A DNA stretch of 32,314 nucleotides from Chara braunii (taxonomy: Eukaryota > Streptophyta > Charophyceae > Charales > Characeae). A program made the translations under genes and the position numbers. Each line of letters starts with the position of its first letter. Position 1 is the stretch's first letter. This document shows positions 1-10,347 of the stretch, one piece after another. The stretch is taken from assembly GCA_003427395.1 (NCBI GenBank), contig BFEA01000006.1, positions 5,411,489 through 5,443,802 of the forward strand, in the 5' to 3' direction. The notes under the pieces are model-generated. The model had not been told where the DNA came from. It searched no databases and was given only the letters and a program-made list of their open reading frames with translations.

Positions 1-66
<66 letters not shown>
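1..66. repeat. (GA)n microsatellite
   Basis: Pure GA dinucleotide repeat from the window edge to base 66. It probably continues outside the window, so its length is unknown. It lies beside the truncated 3' end of element 1. Confidence 0.98.
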
Positions 67-68
<2 letters not shown>

Positions 69-183
69 CGTAGAGCACCGACCACAGAGCACACAGGCGC
101 ACATTGAGAAAGGCAGACGAAGTGTCGGGCGATTGGAGAAGTGGCCGGGTCAATGTGGTTGATGGATTAATCTGTGTCTGAAT
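67..183. other. Unassigned flank between microsatellite and truncated element 1
   Basis: No coding frame or motif was recognised here. The homology of element 1 to RNase H ends at about base 184, where the minus-strand frame meets TGA, so this stretch is either unrelated flanking DNA or the far side of the truncation. Confidence 0.4.
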
Positions 184-438
184 TCATTTCAAAGTCTCGT
201 GATCTGAGAACACTTTGAAATGACGACCCAAGAGGTATTGTTTCCAATGATCTAGTGCCTCTCTCAAGGCGTAGAGTTCACGCATGTAAGTGGAGGCAGC
301 TACCTTGTGACTGGGCATGCGTTTGCTGTAATATTTGAGCAGACGTAAGCCATCGCCGTCATCTTGCTGCAGCACTGCACCAATCTCATACAAGCTTGCA
401 TCCGCACTTGGAAGGCTGTTGTGCATTCCCCATCCCAT
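184..438 (-). pseudogene. RNase H domain fragment of element 1
   Basis: About 84 codons carry the start of a Ty3/gypsy RNase H. The segment DASLYEIGAVLQQ holds the first catalytic Asp and the G-A-V-L strand, YSKRM and TYMRELYALREAL match the region with the catalytic Glu, and FSDHETLK matches the third catalytic Asp. The frame stops with TGA immediately after this motif, where a Tyr or aromatic residue normally follows, and the last third of the domain (with the fourth catalytic Asp) is absent. It is in a different frame from the reverse transcriptase thumb segment, and about 30 residues usually found between the two are missing, so a deletion with frame change lies near 430. Confidence 0.8.
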
Positions 439-795
439 GTGTCAGACACGTTGTTACTTGTCAACTTGGACAGCGGACGGGCGATGATAGAGAATTTGGG
501 TACAAACTTACGGTAGCATGACGCAAGACCAAGAAAAGAACGCAACTTGCGGACATTGGCCGGTTGAGGCCAGTTGCGGATGACCTCAACTTTGGTTGCC
601 TCGGGATCTCGGCCTGCAACAGACAACCGATGTCCAAGGTAGATGACGTTGTCCCTCCCAAACTCAGATTTCTTGAAGTTGAGATGGAGTTGCGCATCCT
701 TGAGGATCTGTAACACTTCCTCAAGGTGTCTCATATGTTCCTCCATCGACTTGCTGAAGATTAGTATATCATCGAGATAAACAACAACAAATCGA
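425..795 (-). pseudogene. Reverse transcriptase palm end and thumb of element 1
   Basis: The frame entered at about 795 encodes the catalytic motif C, YLDD, at 768-779, followed by DILIFSKSMEEHMRHLEEV, the LNFKKSEF and IYLGH motifs, and the connection region RSFLGLASCYRKFVPKFS. These are the standard C-terminal landmarks of a Ty3/gypsy reverse transcriptase. The frame is shifted relative to the upstream part (769-1746), which runs on into CCCLSR and a stop. A one-base change near 795 explains this. After TTAFQ (near 430) the frame loses homology. The polymerase active-site residues are all present, but not in one reading frame. Confidence 0.85.
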
Positions 796-1746
796 TTTTA
801 TCTGATCGCGGAACACCTTGTCCATGAGACTTTGAAAGGTGGCTGGTGCGTTTGTGAGGCCGAAGGGCATGACGATAAACTCGTGTAGCCCATCGCGAGT
901 TTTGAATGCAGTTTTGTGCTGGTCTGCAGGGTCGGCTTCAATCTGGTGGTAGCGAGAGTTGAGATCGATCTTGCTAAAGACCTTGCACCCACCTGCAGCA
1001 TCAAGCATAATATCAATACGCGGCAAAGGATATGCATTCTTTCTTGTTATTCTATTCAGTCCGCAGTAGTCAATACGCATCCGTAGTTTGCCTACTTTCT
1101 TTGGGACAAACAGAACTGGTGCACCGAACTCGGATTCGCTTGGCTTGATCCATCCTTTCCCAATCATGTCATCAATCCGTCTATGCAACTCTTCGAATTC
1201 GCCTGAGCCCATTCGATAGACACAACCTTTTGAAGGAGTGCTACCTTTTACCAACTCGATTTTGTGTCGGACCGGACGCACGGGAACTCCATGCGGTTCG
1301 GCCAAGATTTCAAGGAATCGGTTGAGAAGGTTGCGGATTTCTGATGGGACTTTCGGAAGTGGATCATCACTTTCAGGTGCAAGCATACCGGATTGCATAG
1401 GTGCAGCCAAAACAACAGAATTGGAAGCAGAGTCGTTTGGACTAGAAGTAGATTTAGTAGAGGTAGAAGTAGTTGCATTAGAGGTAGAAACGACATGCAA
1501 AGTAAAATCATTATGTACAACAAAAATAGAAGGCACATGAGCAGGCCTAACAAAGGCTATATACATTTGCTCATCAACTTTGCGCATGCGCCACTTTTTG
1601 CAGAATTGCATTGCATTGAGAAAAGTTACTTGGGACTCGTGCGGCTCATCCAAGAGGACTGGACGCTCGATTCCCATGGCATCTTTTACCATGAACTGTG
1701 AGTCCTTCCACGTGGTTCTTTCACATTGGGCCTGCAACCAACCCAA
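769..1746 (-). pseudogene. Protease-RT linker and reverse transcriptase fingers/palm of element 1
   Basis: An open frame of about 325 codons. Residues 1-160 are linker with a Ser/Thr-rich stretch at 88-110. From about residue 163 the reverse transcriptase begins: GWIKPSESEFGAPVLFVPKK (199-217), LRMRIDYCGLN (221-231), motif A VFSKIDLNSRYHQI with catalytic Asp 261, and MPFGLTNAPATFQ (293-305). The domain copies single-stranded element RNA into cDNA. The frame is in phase with the protease segment upstream, separated only by a TAG at 1771-1773. It loses frame just before the YLDD motif. No start codon is implied; in the intact element this would be internal to a polyprotein. Confidence 0.9.
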
Positions 1747-1770
1747 GCCAATAACCGCGTCGAAGGGGCA

Positions 1771-2247
1771 CTAATCAAGGACATAGAAGTTCAGTTCATG
1801 CGTGATTGTGCGATCTGTGTCAAAGGTAGTGCGCACACCTTTGACTGCATGCGCAGAGTAGACAACCTCTTGGTTGCCCACTTGGGTCCGACAAGGATTC
1901 TGCAAGATCACTTGCTTCATCCCCAAGCGTGCCTTACGAATGCCATGCGGTGAGAAGTAGTTGGCGGTTGCACCACAATCAGCCAATGCACGGATGTAAC
2001 GGCCATTAATATAGAGTTTAAAGAAGATCAACTTCGTTCTCTCTTGCGCGCGTTCTTGCTTCATATGAGCACAACGCGTCAAAGTCAATTTCTTCCGACT
2101 CCACCTAAGACTCCTTATAGAGGATGTCCACCCAAGGCTCCTTAAAGAGGATGTGCAATTTCTCAGCCTTGGAATCAGCATCAGCTGGGGTTTCAAGAGA
2201 GGTTTGCTGAGTAGGATCAGCATCCAATGAAGGAATTGCACTTCCAT
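1771..2247 (-). pseudogene. Aspartic protease segment of element 1
   Basis: From about residue 51 the frame reads as a retropepsin. KLIFFKLYINGRYIRALADCG contains the active-site strand at 1972-1980 (residues 90-92). The family motif is D-S/T-G; here it is D-C-G, so the hydroxyl side chain that supports the active-site Asp is replaced by Cys. NYFSP and the following strand pattern through HELNFYVLD fit the rest of the domain. The first 50 residues look out of frame: the neighbouring frame at 2105-2290 has a more natural hydrophilic linker (GVEISSAHSTDREAEHG). A frame change near 2110-2150 is therefore likely. The segment ends at TAG 1771-1773, after which the same frame continues into the reverse transcriptase region. 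Confidence 0.75.
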
Positions 2248-2286
2248 GTTCAGCCTCTCTGTCTGTAGAGTGTGCTGATGATATCT

Positions 2287-2751
2287 CTACCCCCGTTGCT
2301 GGTTTCCCTGCTGCAATCTGAAACAATGTTCGCCTGAGTGTCCCAGTTTGGTGCAATGCAGGCAAACCCCTTTCTTCACCCTGTGTTTCCACTCACTTTC
2401 ACTTATCCAAAGATCTACCCATGGTTTTGTGGTAGGATCTTCCGGTTTGGGTGGAATCTTCGCTCCCTTGGGAACAAGAATGGTGTTAGTGTTGTTCTTC
2501 ATTGTGGTCTTGGGTCCCTTACTTTTAAAGGCAGTCTTCTTGAAGGCATTCATGGATTCTTTGTCATTTACATACTCAAGACTCATGAGTTGACGAAGAG
2601 CAAGATGCCTCGCAGCCTTGCTCTTGATCGTCATCAAGAGAAGGATCCTCTGGGAAGGGTTCCTCGTCATCCTCAAGTAGATCGTGCGCTCAAAAACGGT
2701 TGCTGCCTGGGAACCGTTTGCGGCCGGTGGCCTTTTTGCCACCCGATCCAC
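2287..2751 (-). pseudogene. Nucleocapsid with CCHC zinc knuckle, element 1
   Basis: Codes for VCLHCTKLGHSGEHC at 2323-2364, a perfect C-x2-C-x4-H-x4-C retroviral-type zinc knuckle (residues 130-143 of this frame) that binds element RNA during packaging. The region WVDLWISESEWKHRVKKG before it is typical of the end of Gag. The first third of this frame is probably out of phase: in the neighbouring frame, 2590-2675 encodes a strongly acidic stretch that looks like a genuine linker. At least two small indels are needed to read through from capsid to knuckle. Confidence 0.8.
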
Positions 2752-3901
2752 CCGGGAGGTCTTGTGCCTCCAACTTGACTAAGTCTCGCATGAGGGTAAG
2801 CCAATCTGTATACGCTATGAGTCTGAGCCCCAGACGATGTGTTATAGTAAAGGGGACCATACCTTTAATCACATCCAAGCAAGACTGCGCAGTCATCTCC
2901 AAATCAGGAGTAGCAAAAAATTTACTAACGTACTGCTGCAGACTATGCATGGTGCCGGTCCAATTGTTGTGCTTGAGCTTGTCAAGCTGAAGTCTAGCTT
3001 TGGCTGCAGCATGTGGATCATCATACTGTTTGATCAAGAGTTCCTCGAGTGTCGCTACAGGCGTAGCCTTCAGCCATTTGTTCAGGCCTATTCTTTTATA
3101 GCCTACTTGCATAGCTTGGATTTCTAAGAAACCCCTTATGGCGGGTTCCACATTGGTCCCTAGGACCGACGACTGAGTAACTGGGAGTGTCCCCAACACA
3201 TCAAAGTAGGATCGCATAGAGCTGATCCAGGATTCAATATCGTCCTTTCCGTCGTATTTAGACGAAATTTGTGTCGCCTTTCTATCCATGTAAGGAAAGC
3301 TGCAACTAGGACTAGCGATTGCTGGGTCCGGATTCGGGGCTGCAACAGTTCCATAATGCCCTGCACTGCCACTTGCCGCTGCAGCAGCAGCAGCGGGGTC
3401 TGGACCTGCAGCAGATCCGGTTAAGCTGTTGGCCACACTCAAAGAAGAGGAAGAAGCAGAAGAAGAAGAAGATATGGTTAGAGGGGCAAGAACGCACTGA
3501 CACACAACGCTAGAAGCAGGGTAAGCAGGAGGAAGGACATTTTGGGCTGGCTGCAAGTTAGCAAACTGTTGCAGATGGTCACGGTGCTGCTGTGCCATCC
3601 GGGCCATATCCTCACCCAACTTCTAGAGTTCGTCAAACACTTTTGCGAATAGGCCAGTATGGTCTTCAACAGCCCAGACTTCTACTAAGGCCTTGAGAAG
3701 TGGGACAATTTTCTCTTCCACCTCAGCATCGGTTAAGGCGGGCACGGTACTGAAGACGGCTTCATGAGCCTTTACTTTGTCTTCCCTCTCCTTCTCCTTC
3801 TCTTCCCTCTTCAATGCTTTCTCATAGAAGAATAGGTACTGCGCTTTTTCTGCCTCAGGGGCAGTGTCCATTTGCAGCTTCCATTCTGCTGCAGATGCCA
3901 T
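2690..3901 (-). pseudogene. Gag (matrix/capsid region) of element 1
   Basis: The likely start is ATG at 3901 (MASAAEWKLQMD). The first 95 or so codons contain a charged helix (EKALKREEKEKEREDKVKAH) and run to TAG at 3623-3625, after which the same frame continues KLGEDMARMAQQ. The second part has a Ser/Ala/Gly-rich low-complexity linker and then a retrotransposon Gag capsid pattern, from YDGKDDIESWISSMRSYFD to LVKLEAQDL. This protein would form the particle that packages element RNA. The TAG sits in a context (DEL-stop-KLGEDM) where CAG (Gln) would fit, consistent with one C-to-T change. The frame is lost near 2690. Confidence 0.75.
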
Positions 3902-4165
3902 GATGGAGGATGAGGGTGTCACTAAGTCTCTCAAGAGGGGTCCGTACTTCCTCACACTTCTGGGAAGAACACTCCTCTTCCCTCTCCTCACTCCCTCAAG
4001 AGCAACACTGAGAAGCTTCTCTCTTCTCTCTCTCTCTTTCTCTCGTTTGCGATCGTGTAGACGCAGGCATTTAACGAACCCAATGAAAGAAACAGTTTGA
4101 AATCAATCAGAAGAGAAGGTAGAACTCCTAGCCAGAGCGACAATTCATTTGGACTGGAGAGCAGT

Positions 4166-4188
4166 AAAAAAAAAAAAAAAAAAAAAAA
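4166..4188. repeat. Poly(A) run, 23 bases
   Basis: Uninterrupted A on the plus strand inside the leader of element 1. It may be a simple homopolymer or the tail of an old retroposed insertion; nothing SINE-like was recognised next to it. Confidence 0.9.
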
Positions 4189-5293
4189 GTTCAGAGAGAT
4201 CTTATTCAGCCACACAGTATGGACCGACTACGTATGAGGTCCTCTTAAGCCTAGCCGGACTAAGCTCCATGAAGACACAGCAAATCAGATTCAAAGTGTA
4301 CTACGTAATGCAAGAAAGAATTGAGTGGTGCTCAAGGTGCGAGTCAGACGGCGGATCGTGCGGTAAAGTCCAATAAAACATCTCAGCGGAGGTCCCCTCC
4401 GCAGCGAGTGTCTTGGTCCGAGAGCATAAAGTCCGAGTCCCAATCAGATAGAGCAAGGTAACTGACGTCAACAGATTTGGCCTGAGGGGCCCTTCTTGTT
4501 TGGGCCTGGTCCCACTGAATCCCAAATGGTCCCAGTGGAGTCAAAACCGGGTCCCAACCAATAAGAGTTCCACAAAGACCTACTATGTCCCTACCGAATT
4601 GAAAAACGAAATTTCCCCCCATAAAGAACCTACAGACTACAACCGTTCAGAATGAAATAGATAAAGCACTGTAGAAAGAGATAGCATGGCACACCAGATA
4701 TTCCATCCATTCACTCATCAGGCGAGTAAGCAGTTCACGCACTTCACGCAAGATCAAGACTATGGAGGATGGAGGAAAAACCCATAAAACCCCAACACGC
4801 AGTCAATTCCATGCACACACACATGGACACCTTGGTGGCATGGCACTTACCTAAGTGACCGGGCGCTTGAGATGAAAGAACTCACCCCCCTCTCCTCCTG
4901 ATCCTGACCCAATTAGCATCCTCTACACTAGTGTCCTATCATCTAGGAGGGTCAACATCTACCCCAAAGAACAAAGTCGGATCCCCCGTCGATGTTTAAG
5001 ATCAAAGCGGCAACTTGTAGTCAGTAGGTGCAGATATGGCTGCCACCCTCAAGATCGCCTAACTTGAGAGGAGCCCTAAAGTCACTTTTTGTCTTCCTTG
5101 AAGTCCAGATTCAAGTTGTAGGTGCCCTTCACTGTCGCCTCTCTCAAGTTGCATCACGAAGTCCCACCTTGTGTCTCACCACCACAAACATGCACTCAAG
5201 CAACCTGGCCGGGTCTAGTCTCGACCCTACACAGCCCTGTCAGGTGAGGGCAGCTTCCCTTTACCACGCTGCCCCACTTAACCCTAACTTCCG

Positions 5294-5334
5294 CCCTAAC
5301 CCTAAGTCGTTAGCCCTTACCACTAGGGTTAGGG
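5294..5334. repeat. Telomere-like inverted repeat (hairpin)
   Basis: Arms CCCTAACCCTA (5294-5304) and TAGGGTTAGGG (5324-5334) are perfect 11-bp inverse complements around a 19-base loop. The arm repeats the unit CCCTAA. The structure lies about 40 bases from the primer-binding site of element 1, in the place where retroelement RNAs often carry structured signals. Confidence 0.85.
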
Positions 5335-5374
5335 TTATAGCAGCAAAGTCAACTCTCGCCAGCAAGTAGAATCC

Positions 5375-5386
5375 GCTCCGATACCA
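5375..5386 (-). promoter_or_regulatory. Primer-binding site of element 1
   Basis: The minus strand reads TGGTATCGGAGC, one base different from the plant consensus TGGTATCAGAGC, which pairs with the 3' end of initiator tRNA-Met. It lies one base after a CA dinucleotide that would end the 5' LTR (...GTAACA, ending at 5388). This placement fixes both the strand and the left edge of the LTR. Confidence 0.8.
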
Positions 5387-5387
5387 A

Positions 5388-5618
5388 TGTTACGATCCTG
5401 GCCAATTTCGAAGTATACAAACATCAGAAAGTACAATGCCATCCAATTGCAAAAAGAAATGAATGAACTTGAGAGGAGAGAGAGGGAAGAAGAAGAAGAA
5501 GTAAGAAAGAAGAAGAAGATGATGTACTCCAGCATAGACCAATGACAAGGCTCTTCTTCCTCGCCAACCAATCTCCTCCTCCTTACCTCCTCCCATCTTA
5601 TCCGAACAAGAAATAACA
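5388..5618 (-). mobile_element. Candidate 5' LTR of element 1
   Basis: On the minus strand the segment would start TGTTATTTC at 5618 and end GTAACA at 5388, giving matching TGTTA/TAACA ends and a 231-bp LTR. The inner edge is supported by the primer-binding site; the outer edge is only the first matching TG and could be wrong, because the 3' LTR needed for comparison is missing. The segment is rich in GA/CT. Confidence 0.35.
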
Positions 5619-8352
5619 ATAATAATGTTGAATGGCTGAACCAGAATCAATGTCCGAATCCCACTTCTACTGCAGGCACAACATGAGGTCCATCATAGCC
5701 ATGGCCACCCTTCCTCTTCCTCTACATACATGTCGAGGCTATGGCGGAGTACTGAGGGCTCTCCCTCCTGTCCAAAGGACAACCCAAAGCAGCTATGCTG
5801 CTGCCCTTCTGTCCCTAGGTCAACTCCATGCAGCTATGTCGCTGCCCACTCAACCGCCATGCCTGTGTCCCGAGCTTCCTTGATGCGGCACTACCCCCAC
5901 TGGGGCCTTCCAGATGCAGCACCTAACAAGGTGATGAAGATGGTGTCTACCATAGCCAAGTAAGTACCCCGACACTCTCCTCCTTGGTCCCCTTCTCCCT
6001 CCTCCTCCTACCGATAGAGCTCCACCATAGCCAAGGTGGAAGCTCCCGGCTTCTTCCTCCTAGCAGCGCTGTAGTACCCAGCGCCACTCCAGCCAGCGCT
6101 CCAGCAGCGTGTCGCCAAACTTGCAGGCCGAGCTCTTGCCTCGGCCTCTTGATATAGCGGCCTGCTTGCCTCATGGGCGGTGACTTCCAGGCCGCTCGGC
6201 CTCCCAAGCAACCGGTACCTCCTCCCTTTCGGAGGGAAACATCATTGCAGACTCTGATATTGCCCATACAGGCTCTAGACTCAGACTAGATGTACTGGTA
6301 CCGGCCTAGACGTAGCCTACCGCTACTGGGCCTCTAAAAATGCCAACTTTGTCTTCTTCTGCTCGACCTCGAGTACTGGGCACATCTACTACTACTGGGT
6401 GCGGTACCGGCCTACCTGCTACTCAAGTGTTTTTCCCTGCTGCAACCCTCAATGCCACGGCCACAGGTAAGTACCGGCCCTACGGGCCTGCCAAACAAGC
6501 AAGTACCCTTGTGGGTCACACACACACTCATGCCGACAAGCACTCAGACAGACACACACATACAGACTTAGAAAACACAGCAGAATGCGGGAATCTTGGC
6601 ATCCATTCCATCGGCAGAACATCAGAAATCAGCAGTGTTCTCAGTTTGTGTTATGGCGGGTCATTACAGTTGCCTCTTCAAGTTTTCATGCATCTTCAAA
6701 CATAGAGCCTCTACCATCCCTGTTTATTTTATTATTTCTTTTTTTTCCTGTCATCTTCTCCCTTCCCTGGCCGACACTCTAAGACTCGCCTGGTAAACTG
6801 CTCCTGGTCCTTGCTTGGATGAGTATGTTGGATGAGTATGAAGGAAGATAATAGCCAAATGAGCGCGCCCACCCTTGGGTGCAGAGCACAGCGTAATTAA
6901 CCCTGAAATCAGCTCTCAACTTCGTCTTAGATTTGTTTGAGTGTCCAGCAGTTCCAAGCAAGCAGATCCTATTTAAACTAGCACGAGCAGTCCACGGTTG
7001 TGGGAGAGAGAGAGGAAGAACGGGGGAAGAGAGAAGCCAAGGGTAAAAACGATAGTGAGGGCAAGCGAGCGCGAGGTTGCGGTCGTCTCCAAGAACGAGC
7101 AGTGAACTGAAAGAAAGGGGAGACAACGCACTTGAGGGAGGATGAGCGAGAGAGTGCGTCAGTAAGGGCAAGAAGGAGAAAGTAGGACAAGAGGGATAGT
7201 TCACCGAGATATAAGTTGGCTATGAGGCAGCACGAATACAACAGCCAATTGACTTGCAGGCTTACCTGATACTAAATGCTTACTAACCTCTTTTCTTTGA
7301 AATTCAAGTTGACTAGTGGGAGATGTCGGATAATTGGTTGGGGATAGCTGTTGCGGACCGATTTGATTTGCTGGTCTGGTTGAAAATAGAACCTTTTACG
7401 TCCATAATTGAGCCTGTGGGGGAAAGGATTGAGCGTGTTGATTGAGTAAGCAACAAGTGAGGCACAATGAGGGAGAGAGAGTACACCGGGCGATAGCACA
7501 GGTGAGTGATGATTTACGAGCCCTGTCCATCTGACATGAGTAAGTTAAACCACATTCTAACGTCAACTTGCTCTAATTCATCCATTGGGAATTGGCAACC
7601 TAAGGTGATGGTTGAGGGAAAAAAGCTTGCTTGAGGTGACTATGAAAGTCCAATATCTGATCATCCGCCAGAGCATGAGTAGCCGTAAACAAAATGTGTG
7701 ACTGTCTTTGTTGCTTTACACCATCACTTCGGAGCTCTACATTGATAATTACGAAAAGAGAGACCTTTCCTTTATGGCAGCATTGCTTCTGTTAAGTTGA
7801 GATTCTACAGAAAAACTGTCACAGACGACTTCATCCGGATCATTGCGCTATCGGACGACCCTCGCAATTTGTCCTGAATCAGGATTTCCTTCATTTGTCA
7901 GAAGATCAAACAAGAGCTCTTAAGTTCGACACTAAGAGGGGCTAACAAAACCCCTGACTCCTGCATATGTCCCTGTACTCGTTGTGAACACACTTAGGTT
8001 ATGCCTGGTACTGAATTTCACCGGTTAAAACGGTGATTCTATGTGACGAGACTTGTGACTAGATCCATTGCTCGGATTTTATCAGTGTCCCTTTCAGACT
8101 GTTGTTCAGGGTGACAGGCAGAACCTCTGGTGATCAGGGTGGGTTTTCTTTTCTTTTCTCGGCTGCCAACTAGAAACACACCCCTATTAAATAGAGAATC
8201 AACAGAAACAACTCAAAGGTATTTCAGACAGGCAGAACCAACGGCACACCATGCTGGTCGCTGAGGACCTCTGAAGCGGACGCAGTGAGTGACAGGCACC
8301 GTAGTCCTTGGCTTCAACGAACGGGAGGCGACCCCTCCCCCGGTTTCCACAC
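5619..8352. other. Non-coding stretch, probably including the LTR of element 2
   Basis: No real gene was recognised. The first 900 bases are GC- and pyrimidine-rich, with three scattered copies of a TACCGGCC motif (near 6299, 6412, 6473) and the 41-bp duplication at 5768-5849. An AC-rich tract lies at 6520-6562 and a TATA-like TATTTAAA at 6970-6977. Bases 7500-8350 are mixed. The end near 8352 (CCACACA) is where the 5' LTR of element 2 should finish, so part of this stretch is likely that LTR; its start was not found. Confidence 0.4.
5768..5849. repeat. Tandem duplication, 2 x 41 bp
   Basis: Units at 5768-5808 and 5809-5849 both run CTGTCC...CAGCTATG...GCTGCCC with a handful of differences. 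The unit length is not a multiple of three, which argues against a coding repeat. Confidence 0.75.
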
Positions 8353-8358
8353 AAACTT

Positions 8359-8376
8359 TGGCGCCGTTACCGGGGA
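8359..8376 (+). promoter_or_regulatory. Primer-binding site of element 2
   Basis: Reads TGGCGCCGTTACCGGGGA, one base from the TGGCGCCGTTGCCGGGGA type typical of large plant Ty3/gypsy elements (Tat/Athila-like). The flanking ACACAAACTT before it also resembles those elements, with LTR ends at about 8351-8353 and a short spacer. Confidence 0.8.
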
Positions 8377-10347
8377 GGGGACTCCACCCCCAGGGCCTCG
8401 GCCTTCCCCAATCGAACGGGGGTGCGCAGGCTGATTGGCCACGTGCTAATTAGTCTGTTCAATTAGTTTTTCTTGATTAGATTTATATTTTTGATATTTT
8501 TTATTGATCAGTGTTTTTGCGATATCTCCTGATCCGGGCGTTTTCGCGCAAGCCGCCCCCTGATCAAAGTTCGTCCTTGCATCAAGACAAACATTTTGGT
8601 ACTCTTTTCACAAAAATCTAACGGCTAGGATTGGACATAATCAATTTTCTTTATTTTTCTAAATAATATTTCCAAAATCCTTCTTTCCATTTTATTTTAA
8701 TTACGGGAAATTGGAAGAGAATTTGAGGGCGCCCGCTCGCCGCTCGGGACAAAGTTGTCCAATTTATTTCTCCCAACATTTCGAGACCTAGGACGGGGGA
8801 AACGGGCAACGCATGCGAGCGGTACTGAATCCAATAGCGCCCATTAATACAAATTAAATTGAAAAATTATAATTCCTTATTAATTTATTTAAAACAAAAA
8901 AAACAATAATAAAAAAATTGTAATCCGATAACTTTTGACTTTGAACCACGAGGAATATCCCAAAAACACGAGGATTATAGTGTGCATGTGATCACACGCA
9001 AAACCCTAAACCCTAAGACGGGGTAATACAAACAGTGCTATATTAAGGTTGAAACTAATTTTATCTGCTAAGCCGTGCGGCTTTAGCGGGGAGACCCCGG
9101 GGCCAAGGTTGGGCGGCTGAACTAGCAGAAAATTTAGGAACCCTCCGTCGACGGTAAAAAAATTGTGTACGTAATTAAATAAGTTTTAAGCAATAAAAAG
9201 GGAATAAACAAAAAATTGTAAGAAATTAAATCTAGGGCATTACTAGGATATTGTGCGAGTGCAAGGACCGAAAAAATCTACCGCGCAGTCTCGAGGAGTC
9301 TCGGGCTTCTTCAGCAAGAGGTTTACGCGAAAAATGGAAATATAGTTTGAATTTTTGCCAATAAAATTAATAAAAATTAAAATAAATACCTAAAAACCTG
9401 TTAAAATTTAGTTTCTTGCTTGTCGTTTATTTTACTTCCGGCCTTCTTTCGGCAGCCTTATTCGAGGGACTCGTCCTAGAGCCCATCCCAACGGGGGGAT
9501 GGAAAGAGGTGCCGAAATTTTTAAAAATTTCCTCAAAAAATAGTTTTCACCACCCATAAATCTAGGAAATTGGCAGGCAACGACCCATAAGAAAAGGAAT
9601 CTATTCAAATTAATTCTAATTTTATTTAGATTAATACTTAAAAAATATAGAAAAATTCATAAAAAGCGGATATAAGAAGATTGACAGGACATTTCTGCCT
9701 CAGGGAAAGATCTGTCTTGTCGCTTTAAAGAACTAAAGCCAAAGGAGGAATTTTCCTTAATTAAATTTCATTTTAAATAATTTATTTTTTAAAATTCAAA
9801 AAAAAATCCAAACAAAGGACAAAAGGGAGTTGGAGCTTACCTCGGGCTTCCCTTTGGACTTGGGCTCACCCCCCTAGGTACTGGGGTTGTACGACTAGTT
9901 ATCTCTCGTTTATTCAGATTAATATTAATTAAAATTCTAATTTTTGAAAAAAAATCATATAGTGGCCTTAAAATTCAAGGAACCAGTACCATCCAATTAT
10001 ATTTTGAGTTTCTGACTAGGGGACGAGTTATGCTGGTCAGAAGCGTGCCCGACGGTGGGATAGACCGAATTCCCTCTAATAGAGCACGCGCCCTATATTC
10101 GAGGAAACTCGGGTAAAAAGCGTGTAGGGTCCATTAGAACCTGGAACTTGGCACCATCCGTGTACCTAGGGTAGGCTAGGACCTGTCCTCGACTGTCATC
10201 TTATAGGGTTATTGTCCCGAACCCGATCCCAACGGGAGAAAGGTAAGTGCCGCCGAAATGTTTATGAAATCGTGAGTTTCTTCACCCCCTTTCTCCCCCC
10301 CTCTTATCCTTTGTTACCTTATAGAGCTAGAGAGAATAGGTAGACGG
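8377..10347 (+). other. AT-rich leader of element 2 (non-coding)
   Basis: About 2 kb with very few open frames on either strand and many A and T runs. Visible structure includes two CCCTAAA-like units (9003-9016), a hairpin at 9069-9088 (GCTAAGCCG/CGGCTTTAGC) and a diverged direct repeat (9484-9530 and 10220-10260) sharing ATCCCAACGGG and GCCGAAAT. A GTAAGT donor-like site lies in the second repeat copy (10241). Confidence 0.5.
9484..10260. repeat. Diverged direct repeat in the leader of element 2
   Basis: Bases 9484-9530 and 10220-10260 share the ordered blocks ATCCCAACGGG, GAAAG and GCCGAAAT, followed in both by a TTCACC-type stretch. The two copies are about 740 bp apart. The block between them is not obviously repeated. 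Confidence 0.5.

Larger units (their letters stand above)
3902..5374 (-). other. 5' leader of element 1 (non-coding)
   Basis: About 1.5 kb between the gag start and the primer-binding site. It holds CT-rich tracts (4015-4050), a run of 23 A on the plus strand at 4166-4188, and the telomere-like inverted repeat at 5294-5334. No convincing coding frame was seen. In the transcript of element 1 the A run would be a U run. Confidence 0.5.
184..5618 (-). mobile_element. Element 1: truncated Ty3/gypsy LTR retrotransposon
   Basis: Reading the minus strand from high to low coordinates gives a candidate 5' LTR, a TGGTATC primer-binding site, a leader of about 1.5 kb, gag, a CCHC zinc knuckle, aspartic protease, reverse transcriptase and the start of RNase H. 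This order is that of a Ty3/gypsy gag-pol unit. The rest of RNase H, the integrase and the 3' LTR are missing. At least four frame changes (near 2690, 2300, 2120 and 795), a deletion near 430 and two in-frame TAG codons show that it cannot make a full polyprotein. LTR-retrotransposon identity is firm; the outer (high-coordinate) boundary is a guess from LTR end rules. Confidence 0.85.

Noticed and set aside
120-131. Short word TGTCGGGCG shared with the truncation edge of element 3 (about 19578, other strand)
   Set aside because: Only about 11 bases match and the sequence diverges at once on both sides; no shared LTR end can be claimed.
5028-5369. 113-codon plus-strand frame
   Set aside because: It overlaps the leader and primer-binding site of element 1 on the other strand and has no domain.
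9003-9016. Interstitial telomere
   Set aside because: Only two CCCTAAA-like units are present, which can occur by chance in AT-rich DNA.
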